A stretch of 42,695 bases of DNA from an uncultured Bacteroidaceae bacterium (GCA_905234555.1 CAJOHO010000010.1:1-42695), one strand, 5' to 3'. Numbered from the stretch's first letter, positions 33,465 through 41,455 are shown. The notes: generated by a model from the sequence alone, not told the origin. Numbers and translations are program-made.

Positions 33465-33511
33465 ACGCCAAAGAGCGACAACGTGTATTCCCTTACTTCT
33501 TCTATGTTCAT
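33465..33511 (-). pseudogene. Truncated duplicate of the mmcQ/YjbR start
   Basis: Encodes only the first 15 codons (MNIEEVREYTLSLFG) of the MmcQ/YjbR protein, identical to 31855-31901 except one base. It is cut off by unrelated cassette sequence at 33464. It begins 3 bp after the stop of the 49-residue ORF upstream on the same strand. Confidence 0.85.
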
Positions 33512-33514
33512 GAT

Positions 33515-33664
33515 TTACAACTCATTGATATAGTTCTTGGTAATCATATCGTAATGGAGCGCCTCCAGCTCATCGAGCGTGAGGCTACTGAGCGCGTGCT
33601 CAATTCTCTTGATCAGCTCTTCCCTCCGATACTCGGCAGAGCTAAAAGTCTTGTTGAAATCCAT
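33515..33664 (-). CDS. 49-residue small protein upstream of the mmcQ fragment
   Basis: An ORF beginning MDFNKTFSSAEYRREELIK and ending ITKNYINEL. It is strongly helical in appearance (EELIKRIEHALSSLTLDELEAL), with normal codon use for this genome. It is either a small intact protein or the end of an ancestral two-gene unit whose second gene was mmcQ. I do not recognise a family. Confidence 0.55.
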   Translation of the reverse strand: MDFNKTFSSAEYRREELIKRIEHALSSLTLDELEALHYDMITKNYINEL

Positions 33665-33712
33665 AAGACGACTGGTTGGCAGGCTCCAGGAGGAGCCAAT
33701 GGTTTTACAATG

Positions 33713-36361
33713 TTAACTGTGTAGTCGTTTGCGTATTGTATATGTTCCTGCCTGATATTCCTTCGGCTGGCTCAGGACAGGTCCATCCGACGGACTCAGG
33801 ACAGGTTCATTCCCATTCGGCAAGCTCAGGGCAAGCTCATTCTCGTCTGGCAGCGTAACCGTAGCTGTGACACCTTCGGGAATAGTGAATGTCCAAATCC
33901 ATTCATCTCCCTCGTAGCGCCAACTGCTCTTAATCAGTCCGGCAGCCGATTGATAGGAAGCATCAAGGTGTCCCAACCGACGGTCGGGCACAGGACGCAT
34001 GATGATATGCTGGAAGCCAGGCTGAGCTGGGTCGGCGGCAATACCGGCACAAGTCTGCCAAATCCATTGGCACACAGCACCGTAGGCATAGTGGTTGAAG
34101 CTGTTCATGCCGTTAGGTCCCATACCTTTCTCCTTCGTATAGCTGTTCCAACGCTCCCAAATTGTCGTAGCGCCGTTATCGACAGAGTAGAGCCAGCTGG
34201 GATTTTTGCGTTGGAAGAGCAGCGTATAAGCCACATCCGTCATACCATTATCGGTCAGCGTAGGCATCAGGATGGAGGTTCCCAGAAAGCCTGTCTGCAG
34301 GCAGTCGCCGTGCTCTCGGAAGTTTTCACGCAGACGCTGAATCATTCTGGCTTTAACTTCGCCTTCGAACAGGTTGTTCTTCAGGGCAAAGAGGGCTGGT
34401 GTCTGCATGGTGTTGAGGATTTCGCACTTGAAAGTGCCGTCGCCGTTGAAGAAACGTTCACGCAGGTAGTCCTTAGCTTCCTTCACCATCGTCTCAAACT
34501 CAGCGGCGTTCCTGCCTGTAGCCTTCGCCATATCCACCATCATGGCGGCATCGATTGCCCAGTACGAGGCACCCAGATAGTTCCAGTATTCAATGGCTTC
34601 GGGCTTGGGACTGTTACCGTCGAAGGCTCCTCGTCCGCAGGTTTCCAACGGCTCGTAGCTCAGCCAGTCGCCCCATTGGTAGTTGCCGTTCTCCTTGATG
34701 ATGGTCTCATGGTCGTACTTCGTCTGGTTCACATGATCCATATACCGCTTCATCGACGCCCAACTCTCCTCGACAATCGACTTGTCGCCAAACTGTTTCC
34801 ACACCGTCCAAGGAACGATAATTCCTGCGTCCGACCAGCCGAAGCGCATGTATTCATCACGACCCGACCCATACTGACCTGGAGGTGCCACGCTGGGATA
34901 GCCGCCTTTGTCGTTTTGCGAATCACGCAGGTCGTGCAGCCATTTATGGAAAAATCGGTCGGTATTGGCAAAGTAGGTGCCTGTCTCGCAGAACACCTGT
35001 GTGTCAGCTGTCCAGCCCAGACGTTCGTTACGCTGTGGGCAGTCGGTAGGCACGCTGAGATAGTTGGAACGCATACCCCAAACGGTGTTCGAAATGAGTT
35101 GGTTCACGAGTTCGTTACCGGTTGTGATATGACCCGTTTCCATCTCAGGCGTGATGCTGCTCACAGGGATGGACTGAACACTTTGAATCGTCACCTCATT
35201 GGTTGCCGTAATATCGAGGTATCGGTAGCCGAAGAAGGTTTGGCGTGGTGTGTAACTCACGAAAGGTGTTCCGAACAAATCACGATTGCCAAAAGTATAA
35301 TCCAAACGAATGCTTTTATCATGAATGCGAAGGTTGCGACGGTGCACACTTCCCTCAGGACCGTCCATTCCACGGCTTTTGGCACCGTTTCCGTCATTCA
35401 GCAGTTCGGCAGGCAGACAGGTGAGGTGTGTGTCTTCTTTAGCCATGAAATAGAACGAGGGAACAGCGGCGCAGTTCTGTCCGAAGTCGATGACGAGGTG
35501 TTCGCCAGGTTTCACAATCATCTGCTGACCAGCTGTATATTCGCGGTCGATGACAATCCTGCCGTAAGCCTCATCGCTTTCGTTCTCCACCTTAGAATAG
35601 ATGTATGCGCGTGTGGGGTTGAGCGCCCACTCGTCGATGTGATAGACCTCAGCACCACAGTTGGGCACAATGATTCCCACATATTCCTTGCTGACTGCCG
35701 GCGCAGCCAATTGTGAATTATGAATTATGAATTGTGAATGATCCTCGCGTGCGTCATATTCTTCACCGTCGAAAATGGCTGCATGTTTCACAGGTCCAGC
35801 GATGGCTGCTACCCAGTCAGTTGTGTTCGTGCCATACAGGCGTTTCGTTCCATCAGAATACGTCAGTTCCAGCACACCACGAAAAGCACACTTCTGACCA
35901 TACATACCGTTGGAGCCGCTGGGCGTGATGATCTTGTCAGCCCACCAGCCAGGTGTTACCTGTGCTCCCAACGTATTCGCCGCCCCTTTCTTCGTCTGGA
36001 ACTGCTCCGTCACGTCGTAGGTGAACGAGTATTTGGTCTTGCTGTGGTGGGAGAATCCTGGACGCAGCACTTCCTTACCAATGCGCTGGCGGTTCACATA
36101 CAGTTCGTTCACACCCAGACTGGTGGTCATCCACAGCGCCTTCTTCACCTTCTTCTCGTTCTGAATGGTCGTCCCAAACCAGTTGGCACCATCGGCAGCC
36201 CTTGTGTGTTCATCCACACGTCCTTCCACCTCAGGGGCATCCGCCACGCAAATCCACTCCGACACGTTCCAAGCCTCGTCTGGAAGTGCTTCCACCACCT
36301 GTGCCGACATTCTCATCACGCCCATCAGCGCCAAGAAAAATACAATCGTCCTTTTCCTCAT
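33713..36361 (-). CDS. Alpha-L-rhamnosidase, GH78
   Basis: A secreted GH78 inverting alpha-L-rhamnosidase of 882 residues. A signal peptide (1-20, ending RMSAQ) is followed by N-terminal beta-sandwich domains (WMTTSLGVNELYVNRQRIG at about 77-95). The (alpha/alpha)6 catalytic domain starts near 415. Its signature CPQRNERLGWTADTQVF (441-457) includes the conserved acidic pair. A second conserved block (YGSGRDEYMRFGWSDAG) follows, with a C-terminal beta domain after 780. Two repeat-derived inserts are read in frame. Residues 209-217 (SQFIIHNSQ) come from a heptamer array at 35709-35741. The C-terminal tail (LSLPNGNEPVLSPSDGPVLS) comes from a repeat at 33760-33843. Both probably lie in loops or tails. 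Confidence 0.93.
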   Translation of the reverse strand: MRKRTIVFFLALMGVMRMSAQVVEALPDEAWNVSEWICVADAPEVEGRVDEHTRAADGANWFGTTIQNEKKVKKALWMTTSLGVNELYVNRQRIGKEVLRPGFSHHSKTKYSFTYDVTEQFQTKKGAANTLGAQVTPGWWADKIITPSGSNGMYGQKCAFRGVLELTYSDGTKRLYGTNTTDWVAAIAGPVKHAAIFDGEEYDAREDHSQFIIHNSQLAAPAVSKEYVGIIVPNCGAEVYHIDEWALNPTRAYIYSKVENESDEAYGRIVIDREYTAGQQMIVKPGEHLVIDFGQNCAAVPSFYFMAKEDTHLTCLPAELLNDGNGAKSRGMDGPEGSVHRRNLRIHDKSIRLDYTFGNRDLFGTPFVSYTPRQTFFGYRYLDITATNEVTIQSVQSIPVSSITPEMETGHITTGNELVNQLISNTVWGMRSNYLSVPTDCPQRNERLGWTADTQVFCETGTYFANTDRFFHKWLHDLRDSQNDKGGYPSVAPPGQYGSGRDEYMRFGWSDAGIIVPWTVWKQFGDKSIVEESWASMKRYMDHVNQTKYDHETIIKENGNYQWGDWLSYEPLETCGRGAFDGNSPKPEAIEYWNYLGASYWAIDAAMMVDMAKATGRNAAEFETMVKEAKDYLRERFFNGDGTFKCEILNTMQTPALFALKNNLFEGEVKARMIQRLRENFREHGDCLQTGFLGTSILMPTLTDNGMTDVAYTLLFQRKNPSWLYSVDNGATTIWERWNSYTKEKGMGPNGMNSFNHYAYGAVCQWIWQTCAGIAADPAQPGFQHIIMRPVPDRRLGHLDASYQSAAGLIKSSWRYEGDEWIWTFTIPEGVTATVTLPDENELALSLPNGNEPVLSPSDGPVLSQPKEYQAGTYTIRKRLHS
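33760..33843 (-). repeat. Three-unit CCTTCG...CTCAGGACAGG repeat in the rhamnosidase 3' end
   Basis: On the plus strand three degenerate units follow the pattern C[CA]TYCGnnnnnCTCAGG(A/G)CA (CTTCGGCTGGCTCAGGACAG, ATCCGACGGACTCAGGACAG, ATTCGGCAAGCTCAGGGCAA). Similar CTGAGCCTGTCGAAGG-type words recur across many Bacteroidetes genomes, as I recall. Here they form the last coding stretch, translated as proline-spaced LS repeats. Confidence 0.75.
35709..35741 (-). repeat. GAATTAT heptamer insert inside the rhamnosidase gene
   Basis: Plus-strand units AATTGTG, AATTATG, AATTATG, AATTGTG and AATGATC run without interruption and are read in frame on the minus strand as residues about 208-218. The length of the insert preserves the frame. 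Confidence 0.75.
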
Positions 36362-36400
36362 TATTATTTATAATTTACAATTTGAAATTTCATATTGACT
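36362..36400 (-). repeat. AAATTGTAAATTATAAAT array before the rhamnosidase gene
   Basis: On the minus strand, heptamer-like units (GAAATTT, CAAATTG, TAAATTA, TAAATAA) run up to the rhamnosidase ATG. They belong to the same class as the GTAAATC arrays but are more degenerate. Confidence 0.5.
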
Positions 36401-36444
36401 ATGTCTAACAGTCACGACGGTGCCAACAATTACTGAATTAATCT

Positions 36445-38490
36445 TTATTTGACACTATATAGTTTGATTTTGAAGATAAGCGCGGAATAAGGTGGAATCA
36501 CATCTATACCTTTTTCACCGTATGCCTGGTCGTAGGGAATATAGACTTCCCATTCTGAACCCACTGACATATGCTGAAGGGCAATTGAGAACCCTGGGAT
36601 AACATAATTTAGTCCAAACTCGGTCCGTTCACCGTGCCGATCACTACTATCGAACACAGTTCCGTCTATCAGACGACCTTCGTAATCAACAGTCACAGTG
36701 CTGGTGGCAGATGGTAATTTACCCGTTCCCTCCTTGATGACTTTATAGAGCACTCCACCGCTGTTGGGAATCTCATGGACACCTGCCTCCATTCGTTTAT
36801 TCTGTAAAAACGCCTCTCCTTTCTCTTTGTTGCTAACATTCTCTGGGTTATCGGCCTTAATGGATTTAATAAGGCGTTGAAGAACTTCTTCTGCTTCATC
36901 AAATGTGAGAAGAACGGACATATCCGTATATCCCTGAATAATTCCAGCAATCAGTGGTTTGATGGGGACTGTCTTCATGCTGTCTCCCTCGAAAACATCC
37001 GAGTTGAGACTGGGTAGCATACTATTCTTAATTTGTCCTCCTATTACAATGCCTGCATTGACGGAAGTACTCGTTTTTTCCAATAAGGACCCTGTAACTT
37101 CTGCACCCACTAACATACCCTTGCAGACTTCCTCTTTAGTAGTGAACGTACTATCTAAGCCATTATTCTGGAAAAGGTAAGCGGTCAAACCTCTTGACTG
37201 AGCAACACCTACAGCATACGCCAAAGTATCAAGTTGAGTTGGCAGATCGCGGAATTCCTGATAGTAGGCCACTTCTTCCTCCAACGTCTTCGGAGCCTCT
37301 GGAGTATTCTCCTTAGTCTTCAAAAGCAGTATGAGGACTGCGGCAACGACAGCAACCAAGATGCCCACACCTATGAAGATGAACTTCCGGCTTTTTTTCT
37401 TAGCGGGTTTAGCTGGTTCCTCAGGATCAACCGGCTTCTCCGTTTCTACAAGCTTCTCTATATTGGCTGGTTTCTTGGTTCCAACAGGCTGATCGTTCTG
37501 AACAGGTTGACTCTCCTGAACCGAGTTATTTGTATCGGTCTGCACCACAGAATCTGTTTGGATGACTGGCGATTTCGTCGTAGCAATCACAGTCTGTTCG
37601 CTCTGTTGGTCGGCAGACTGCCCGTTCAGATAATCCAACACTTCCTGGACGCTTTGTGGACGTTGGGTGCGGGTGGGCTGCATCAGCCAACGAATAAGGG
37701 TCTGCATCACCTGACTGACTCCCTGCAAAGGAGCAAAAGCCTCATCAGGCGACTCGGAGATATCGCTACTCAAAGGTGGCTTCTGGTTGGTCAGCAAGTT
37801 GAAGAGCGTGGCACCGAGGGCATACAGGTCTGTCCACGGACCGCATTTTCCCATGCTCTGTTCCACCTGCTCCGATGGAGCATAACCAGGCGTATAGCAA
37901 AGAGCCGTAGAAGTGGTAGCTCCGCCATCTGGATTCAGTTGCTTGCTGGCACCGAAGTCAATAAGGACTGCCTTCCCGTTTTTGTCCACCATCACATTGG
38001 CAGGTTTCAGATCCATGTGCCACAATTTGTTCTGATGTATTTCTCCCAATGCATCCAGCACCTGTATCAATATCTGGCGCACCTCGTTTTCCGGCAGCGG
38101 ACATTTCGTAGCCTTCAGCTTCTCGGACAGCGAACAACCCTCTATAAAATCCATGATATAGTAAGCCGTACCGTTATCCTCAAACATAGCATGCACTTTC
38201 ACGATATGGTCGTTATGCAACTCGTGCAGGCGTTGAGCCTCCTTCTTGAATTTTGCCAGCTGTTCTTCAAAAAGCACATGGTTCTGTGCATTGCTGACGC
38301 TGACCGTCATCAGGTCTTTCTCACGTTCATTGACACCCTTCAAGAAAAACTCTTTCAGGGCAAAACGCTCGTTAAACGCCAGGCTGACAACCTCGTAGGT
38401 ATTGCCAAATCCACCCGAAGCCAATTGCCTTTCTACGCGATACATTCCTTTCAGCGTAGTTCCGACAGAGAGCATTCCTTCTTTTTTCAT
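36445..38490 (-). CDS. Transmembrane Ser/Thr kinase fused to an FKBP prolyl isomerase
   Basis: A 681-residue protein with three parts. Residues 14-290 are a Hanks-type kinase: glycine loop LASGGFGNTYE, ATP-binding Lys46, catalytic loop HMDLKPANVM (Asp160, Asn165; HMD instead of HRD), metal-binding DFG (178-180), then GYAPSEQ. A Gln/Val/Pro-rich linker leads to one membrane helix (370-390). The C-terminal part, expected in the periplasm, has an FKBP_N-like helical region (400-570). An FKBP PPIase domain (580-681) follows, with VDYEG (Tyr603), FDSS (613-616), VIPGF (630-634) and a terminal PPYSALIFKIKLYSV. Kinases with extracellular PASTA domains are known; this combination is not familiar to me. 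It starts 18 bp after mgtC, so co-transcription is likely. Confidence 0.93.
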   Translation of the reverse strand: MKKEGMLSVGTTLKGMYRVERQLASGGFGNTYEVVSLAFNERFALKEFFLKGVNEREKDLMTVSVSNAQNHVLFEEQLAKFKKEAQRLHELHNDHIVKVHAMFEDNGTAYYIMDFIEGCSLSEKLKATKCPLPENEVRQILIQVLDALGEIHQNKLWHMDLKPANVMVDKNGKAVLIDFGASKQLNPDGGATTSTALCYTPGYAPSEQVEQSMGKCGPWTDLYALGATLFNLLTNQKPPLSSDISESPDEAFAPLQGVSQVMQTLIRWLMQPTRTQRPQSVQEVLDYLNGQSADQQSEQTVIATTKSPVIQTDSVVQTDTNNSVQESQPVQNDQPVGTKKPANIEKLVETEKPVDPEEPAKPAKKKSRKFIFIGVGILVAVVAAVLILLLKTKENTPEAPKTLEEEVAYYQEFRDLPTQLDTLAYAVGVAQSRGLTAYLFQNNGLDSTFTTKEEVCKGMLVGAEVTGSLLEKTSTSVNAGIVIGGQIKNSMLPSLNSDVFEGDSMKTVPIKPLIAGIIQGYTDMSVLLTFDEAEEVLQRLIKSIKADNPENVSNKEKGEAFLQNKRMEAGVHEIPNSGGVLYKVIKEGTGKLPSATSTVTVDYEGRLIDGTVFDSSDRHGERTEFGLNYVIPGFSIALQHMSVGSEWEVYIPYDQAYGEKGIDVIPPYSALIFKIKLYSVK

Positions 38491-38508
38491 ATTCTTTAGT
38501 TATAATTT

Positions 38509-39162
38509 TCATTCTATGCTTCCGATTTCCACACCTTCGAGTTGGCGGAGGTAGTGGAGAAGGGTGTCGCTGTACTTGGTGTGCGCAGCTTTCATGTCGA
38601 TTTTCACAGAGAGGCGTCCTGACTCGTTCTTGGCAGAAGAAAAGCTCGACACAATCACGCCGTCAGTTTTCAACTGCTCCAGCAGCTGATCCACAGAATG
38701 ACGGTCCTCGGCGGTAAACGAGGCGATGATGGTGCGTTTGTTGGTATGCGGCAGCAAGGCGTGCAACACTTCCAGACCTAACAGCACGAGGAACGTGGTG
38801 AAGGCAGCAATGACATACAATCCTGCACCAGCCGCCATACCGATAGCAGCCGTCACCCAAAGTCCGGCAGCCGTCGTCAGTCCGTGCACTGCATGACGCT
38901 GGAAGATGATGGTTCCGGCACCGATGAAGCCGATACCCGACACCACCTGTGCGGCAATACGCGAAACGTCGAGGCGCGTACCCTCGGAAAACAAAACATC
39001 GCCAAATCCGTGAGCAGACAGAACCATAAACAAGGCAGCACCCAGCGCCACGAGAAAATGCGTGCGGAATCCCGCTTCCTTAGCTCGATACTCCCGCTCA
39101 ATACCAATCAGTCCGCCCATCAGGGCAGCAGCCGCAATTCGAAGTAATAAAGTTGACAACAT
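38509..39162 (-). CDS. MgtC/SapB family membrane protein
   Basis: A 217-residue inner-membrane protein of the MgtC/SapB family. Family segments: MGGLIGIEREYRAKEAGFRTHFLVALGAALFM (about 16-47), RIAAQVVSGIGFIGAGTII, and GLTTAAGLWVTAAIGMAAG (about 94-112). There are five membrane helices, then an ACT-like cytoplasmic tail (about 140-217). In other bacteria MgtC is linked to Mg2+ limitation and inhibition of F1Fo ATPase, but many homologues are uncharacterised. It lies 18 bp before the kinase-FKBP gene and 29 bp after hipA. A CTTCACT heptamer tract directly precedes its ATG. Confidence 0.92.
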   Translation of the reverse strand: MLSTLLLRIAAAALMGGLIGIEREYRAKEAGFRTHFLVALGAALFMVLSAHGFGDVLFSEGTRLDVSRIAAQVVSGIGFIGAGTIIFQRHAVHGLTTAAGLWVTAAIGMAAGAGLYVIAAFTTFLVLLGLEVLHALLPHTNKRTIIASFTAEDRHSVDQLLEQLKTDGVIVSSFSSAKNESGRLSVKIDMKAAHTKYSDTLLHYLRQLEGVEIGSIE

Positions 39163-39188
39163 GATAAGTGAAGAATGAAGAGTGAAAA
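39163..39188 (-). repeat. TTCACT heptamer tract before mgtC
   Basis: On the minus strand TTTTCAC, TCTTCAT, TCTTCAC and TTATC units lead straight into the ATG at 39162. The same words form the array at 23537-23572. Confidence 0.6.
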
Positions 39189-39191
39189 CAT

Positions 39192-40442
39192 CTATAGATT
39201 ATCCCATCTGTTACAATAGGATTCAAGTATCTTGTGAGAAATCTGAAGTTCTGAGGCAGTCTTGCGCCAGTCTTTGATGGCATCACGAACCTCCTCTATA
39301 ATTTCAGAGGTCTCCTGCCGCTCAAGCATGTAGCTGCCCGAGGCTTGGAGCAGGGCTGAGACATCAGACTGCTCTGTATATTGGTCTATCAGCAGACATT
39401 GACGTGTCTTTGTCCCAGGGTTGATGTCGTAAGCAGGTGATAGCGTCCAGCCTTTCGCGGTAAGCAAGAAACCGTGATTGCGGAAGTGGTCATCAGTATT
39501 GCCGAACATCACATTGAACGCCACTCGGCGGTAGAGTTCTCTAAGGTTCTGCTGAACGTCCACACATCCCTGAAGGATGAAATCCACGATGTCTAAATAG
39601 CCATTGCCCGTGCTGCTACCAGCACAGTCCTCCAAACCAAGCAGCGACATCGCAGAAGCAAAGTGGATGCGACGACCTTCTGCTGTTCTGTCAAAACGCT
39701 CGGAAAGCAACAAGTCTCGGTCTTTTGAGATCTTGATGATACAGGTCTTTGCCACTTTAATGCCAGCCTTAGCTGCCAGACTGTGCGAGAAATGCTCTAT
39801 GAGTTCGGTGTTCTCCAAATCCTTCTTTGATGGGAACTTAGCTACAAACAATTTGCCGTCGGCATCTATGACATTGGCCTTAGGGCGGGCACCGCCAAGC
39901 GATGTTCCCGGGTCAATCAGCTGGTCGAGCCAACGCTGCTCCGGCAATTCGTTACGTTCTTCTGCCGATTCTATCTCATGACAGGCATCACACAGGACAC
40001 GAAGACTCTCTATGGGTGGAACAAGGTACTTTTCGGAGACGTTCATGTAGTCATCGCTATCTTCATCTTTATAGCGTATGCCACCCATGCGTGTAAAATC
40101 CTCAATACCAGTGAGGTAGTCATAGTTGGTGAGCTTCCGCACGGGTCTTCCTTCCGCTTGCGCCTTCAGGCGTTCCCTGCGGTCGAGCAACAAACGTCCC
40201 CAACGGTCGGGGAAGGAATCCTTGACAAAACCAAACACGCTATCCGTGCCACGTGGATGTTGCAAAGAATGGATATTCATCAGGTCGCCACTCAACACGA
40301 TACCACCATACTGTTTCAGCCATTCACGTGCATACTCAAAGACAAAGTGGTCCTTGCCACGAACATGTTCGTAGCCCAAAGTGCCAATCTCCTGCGGTGA
40401 TGCAAGGAAATCAAAATCCGCGTAAACCTTAATCTTTTTCAT
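39192..40442 (-). CDS. hipA: HipA-family kinase toxin
   Basis: A 416-residue HipA-type Ser/Thr kinase, the toxin of a type II toxin-antitoxin pair. E. coli HipA inactivates glutamyl-tRNA synthetase. Visible parts are the HipA N-terminal domain (residues 1-110, with VFGFVKDSFPDRWGRLLLDRR), the Ser/Gly loop SLGGARPKANV (about 182-192), FVAKFPS with the ATP-binding Lys, and the catalytic segment GNTDDHFRNHGFLL (about 315-328). The metal-binding SPAYDINPG follows. The length is usual. It is 79 bp downstream of its antitoxin gene, and a perfect 15-bp palindrome lies 10 bp before the ATG. Confidence 0.9.
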   Translation of the reverse strand: MKKIKVYADFDFLASPQEIGTLGYEHVRGKDHFVFEYAREWLKQYGGIVLSGDLMNIHSLQHPRGTDSVFGFVKDSFPDRWGRLLLDRRERLKAQAEGRPVRKLTNYDYLTGIEDFTRMGGIRYKDEDSDDYMNVSEKYLVPPIESLRVLCDACHEIESAEERNELPEQRWLDQLIDPGTSLGGARPKANVIDADGKLFVAKFPSKKDLENTELIEHFSHSLAAKAGIKVAKTCIIKISKDRDLLLSERFDRTAEGRRIHFASAMSLLGLEDCAGSSTGNGYLDIVDFILQGCVDVQQNLRELYRRVAFNVMFGNTDDHFRNHGFLLTAKGWTLSPAYDINPGTKTRQCLLIDQYTEQSDVSALLQASGSYMLERQETSEIIEEVRDAIKDWRKTASELQISHKILESYCNRWDNL

Positions 40443-40452
40443 AGCCTTTCAT

Positions 40453-40467
40453 CCTATAGACTATAGG
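40453..40467 (-). promoter_or_regulatory. 15-bp palindrome upstream of hipA
   Basis: CCTATAG-A-CTATAGG is a perfect inverted repeat between hipB and hipA. It could be a secondary operator or a hairpin that limits HipA translation relative to HipB. Confidence 0.5.
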
Positions 40468-40521
40468 CAGCGCCTCGGCATAAGAGTAAACACTTCTGCT
40501 CTCGGCTTGCACTATAGTTCA

Positions 40522-40818
40522 TCAGTGTAATAATTCTGCGTCCTGAAGCTGACGACCGAGAGCATCGTCGGCAGCGAGCAATGAGATGTCCTTTTCAAGA
40601 TTCAGCGCAAAGAGCACTCGCGCATAGATACCCATAGAAACCGTCGGGTCGCCATGTTCCACCTTCGAGACAGTCAGTCGGGTCACCGTAGCCCTGTCTG
40701 CAACGTCCTGCATAGAGAGATGTCTGCGCTTTCGTGCCAGCATAATCTGTTCACCCATGAGCTGCAACTGCTGGGTCAAAGCCCTCGGCATCACCTTTCC
40801 AAATGTATTCTTTCCCAT
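40522..40818 (-). CDS. hipB: HipB-like antitoxin (XRE family)
   Basis: A 98-residue XRE helix-turn-helix protein encoded just ahead of hipA. Residues about 18-72 form the HTH (MLARKRRHLSMQDVADRATV, then RLTVSKVEHGDPTVSMG). The C-terminal tail may fold back on HipA. In known pairs the antitoxin binds operators in its own promoter. Here an inverted repeat (40851-40874) overlaps the promoter. Confidence 0.9.
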   Translation of the reverse strand: MGKNTFGKVMPRALTQQLQLMGEQIMLARKRRHLSMQDVADRATVTRLTVSKVEHGDPTVSMGIYARVLFALNLEKDISLLAADDALGRQLQDAELLH

Positions 40819-40837
40819 AATTGTATATTATTGGGTG

Positions 40838-40874
40838 CAAAGATAGACAAAAATGTTTAATATAACAAACATTT
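40838..40874 (-). promoter_or_regulatory. hipBA promoter and operator
   Basis: Minus-strand TTTG (40866-40869) lies 20 bp before TATCTTTG (40838-40845), an exact Bacteroidetes promoter. The perfect inverted repeat AAATGTTT (40851-40858) / AAACATTT (40867-40874), spacer AATATAAC, sits across the -33 region and spacer, an ideal HipB operator position. Confidence 0.8.
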
Positions 40875-40957
40875 CAAGCAAAAAACGTTATCTATACGTC
40901 ATTTTTTCAGAATACATCAGAATTCGTATCATGTTATCGTGATCAAATCCTGTTCCT

Positions 40958-41455
40958 TTAATTTGCCTTACGTTTAAGGTAATTTCTCATCCACGCCTCG
41001 TATTTCTGACGTTCTGCAGCGGTCATCTGGCGCCACCCCTGAATCACCCTGTTCCCTCCACATGTGGTACATTTTTTGGTGGCTTTACACATCATGCAAG
41101 GCATCGGTCCGTAGCTGTCGTAGGAATAGCCTGAGCCTTTGCACACGTTGCAGACTCCTGTACCACGGCAGATGGTGCAGGTAGTTTGCACAGGCACTTG
41201 ATTGAGCTGAAGCCATCTCGTTACTTGAATGGCCATTTCATCATCAGGGGTCCTGGGTGGTTTGGGAGCTGGCTCGTGACCTGGCATATATCCTGTCCCT
41301 TTACATGCCGGACAGGTTACTTTATTAAGAGGATGCCTCCAAGTACCGGGTTTATAGATGTAACCTGTACGATGACATCTGGGACAGGTCCTTGTTTGTG
41401 CATTAGCTCCTGTGGCTGCCAAGAGCAGCACGAAGATGAATAGATACTTTTTCAT
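40958..41455 (-). CDS. Secreted DnaJ-type zinc-finger protein
   Basis: A 165-residue exported protein. I use ATG 41455, which gives the signal peptide MKKYLFIFVLLLAATGANAQ. An in-frame ATG at 41476 only adds six residues. The mature part has CxxCxGxG-like pairs as in the DnaJ cysteine-rich domain (CPRCHRTGY, CPACKGTGY, CTICRGTGVCNVCKGSGY, CMMCKATKKCTTCGG), and ends in a basic helix. No J domain is present. A periplasmic zinc-binding or redox-chaperone role is inference. Confidence 0.82.
   Translation of the reverse strand: MKKYLFIFVLLLAATGANAQTRTCPRCHRTGYIYKPGTWRHPLNKVTCPACKGTGYMPGHEPAPKPPRTPDDEMAIQVTRWLQLNQVPVQTTCTICRGTGVCNVCKGSGYSYDSYGPMPCMMCKATKKCTTCGGNRVIQGWRQMTAAERQKYEAWMRNYLKRKAN

Noticed and set aside
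33676-33858. 60-residue plus-strand ORF with SGQVH repeats
   Set aside because: It is the translation of the CTCAGGACAGG repeat on the non-coding strand of the rhamnosidase gene.
33950-35716. 588-residue plus-strand ORF opposite the rhamnosidase
   Set aside because: Antisense shadow of a well-supported GH78 gene; the product is His/Val-rich with no recognisable domain.
37234-38499. 421-residue plus-strand ORF opposite the kinase-FKBP gene
   Set aside because: Antisense shadow. All kinase and FKBP motifs are on the minus strand.
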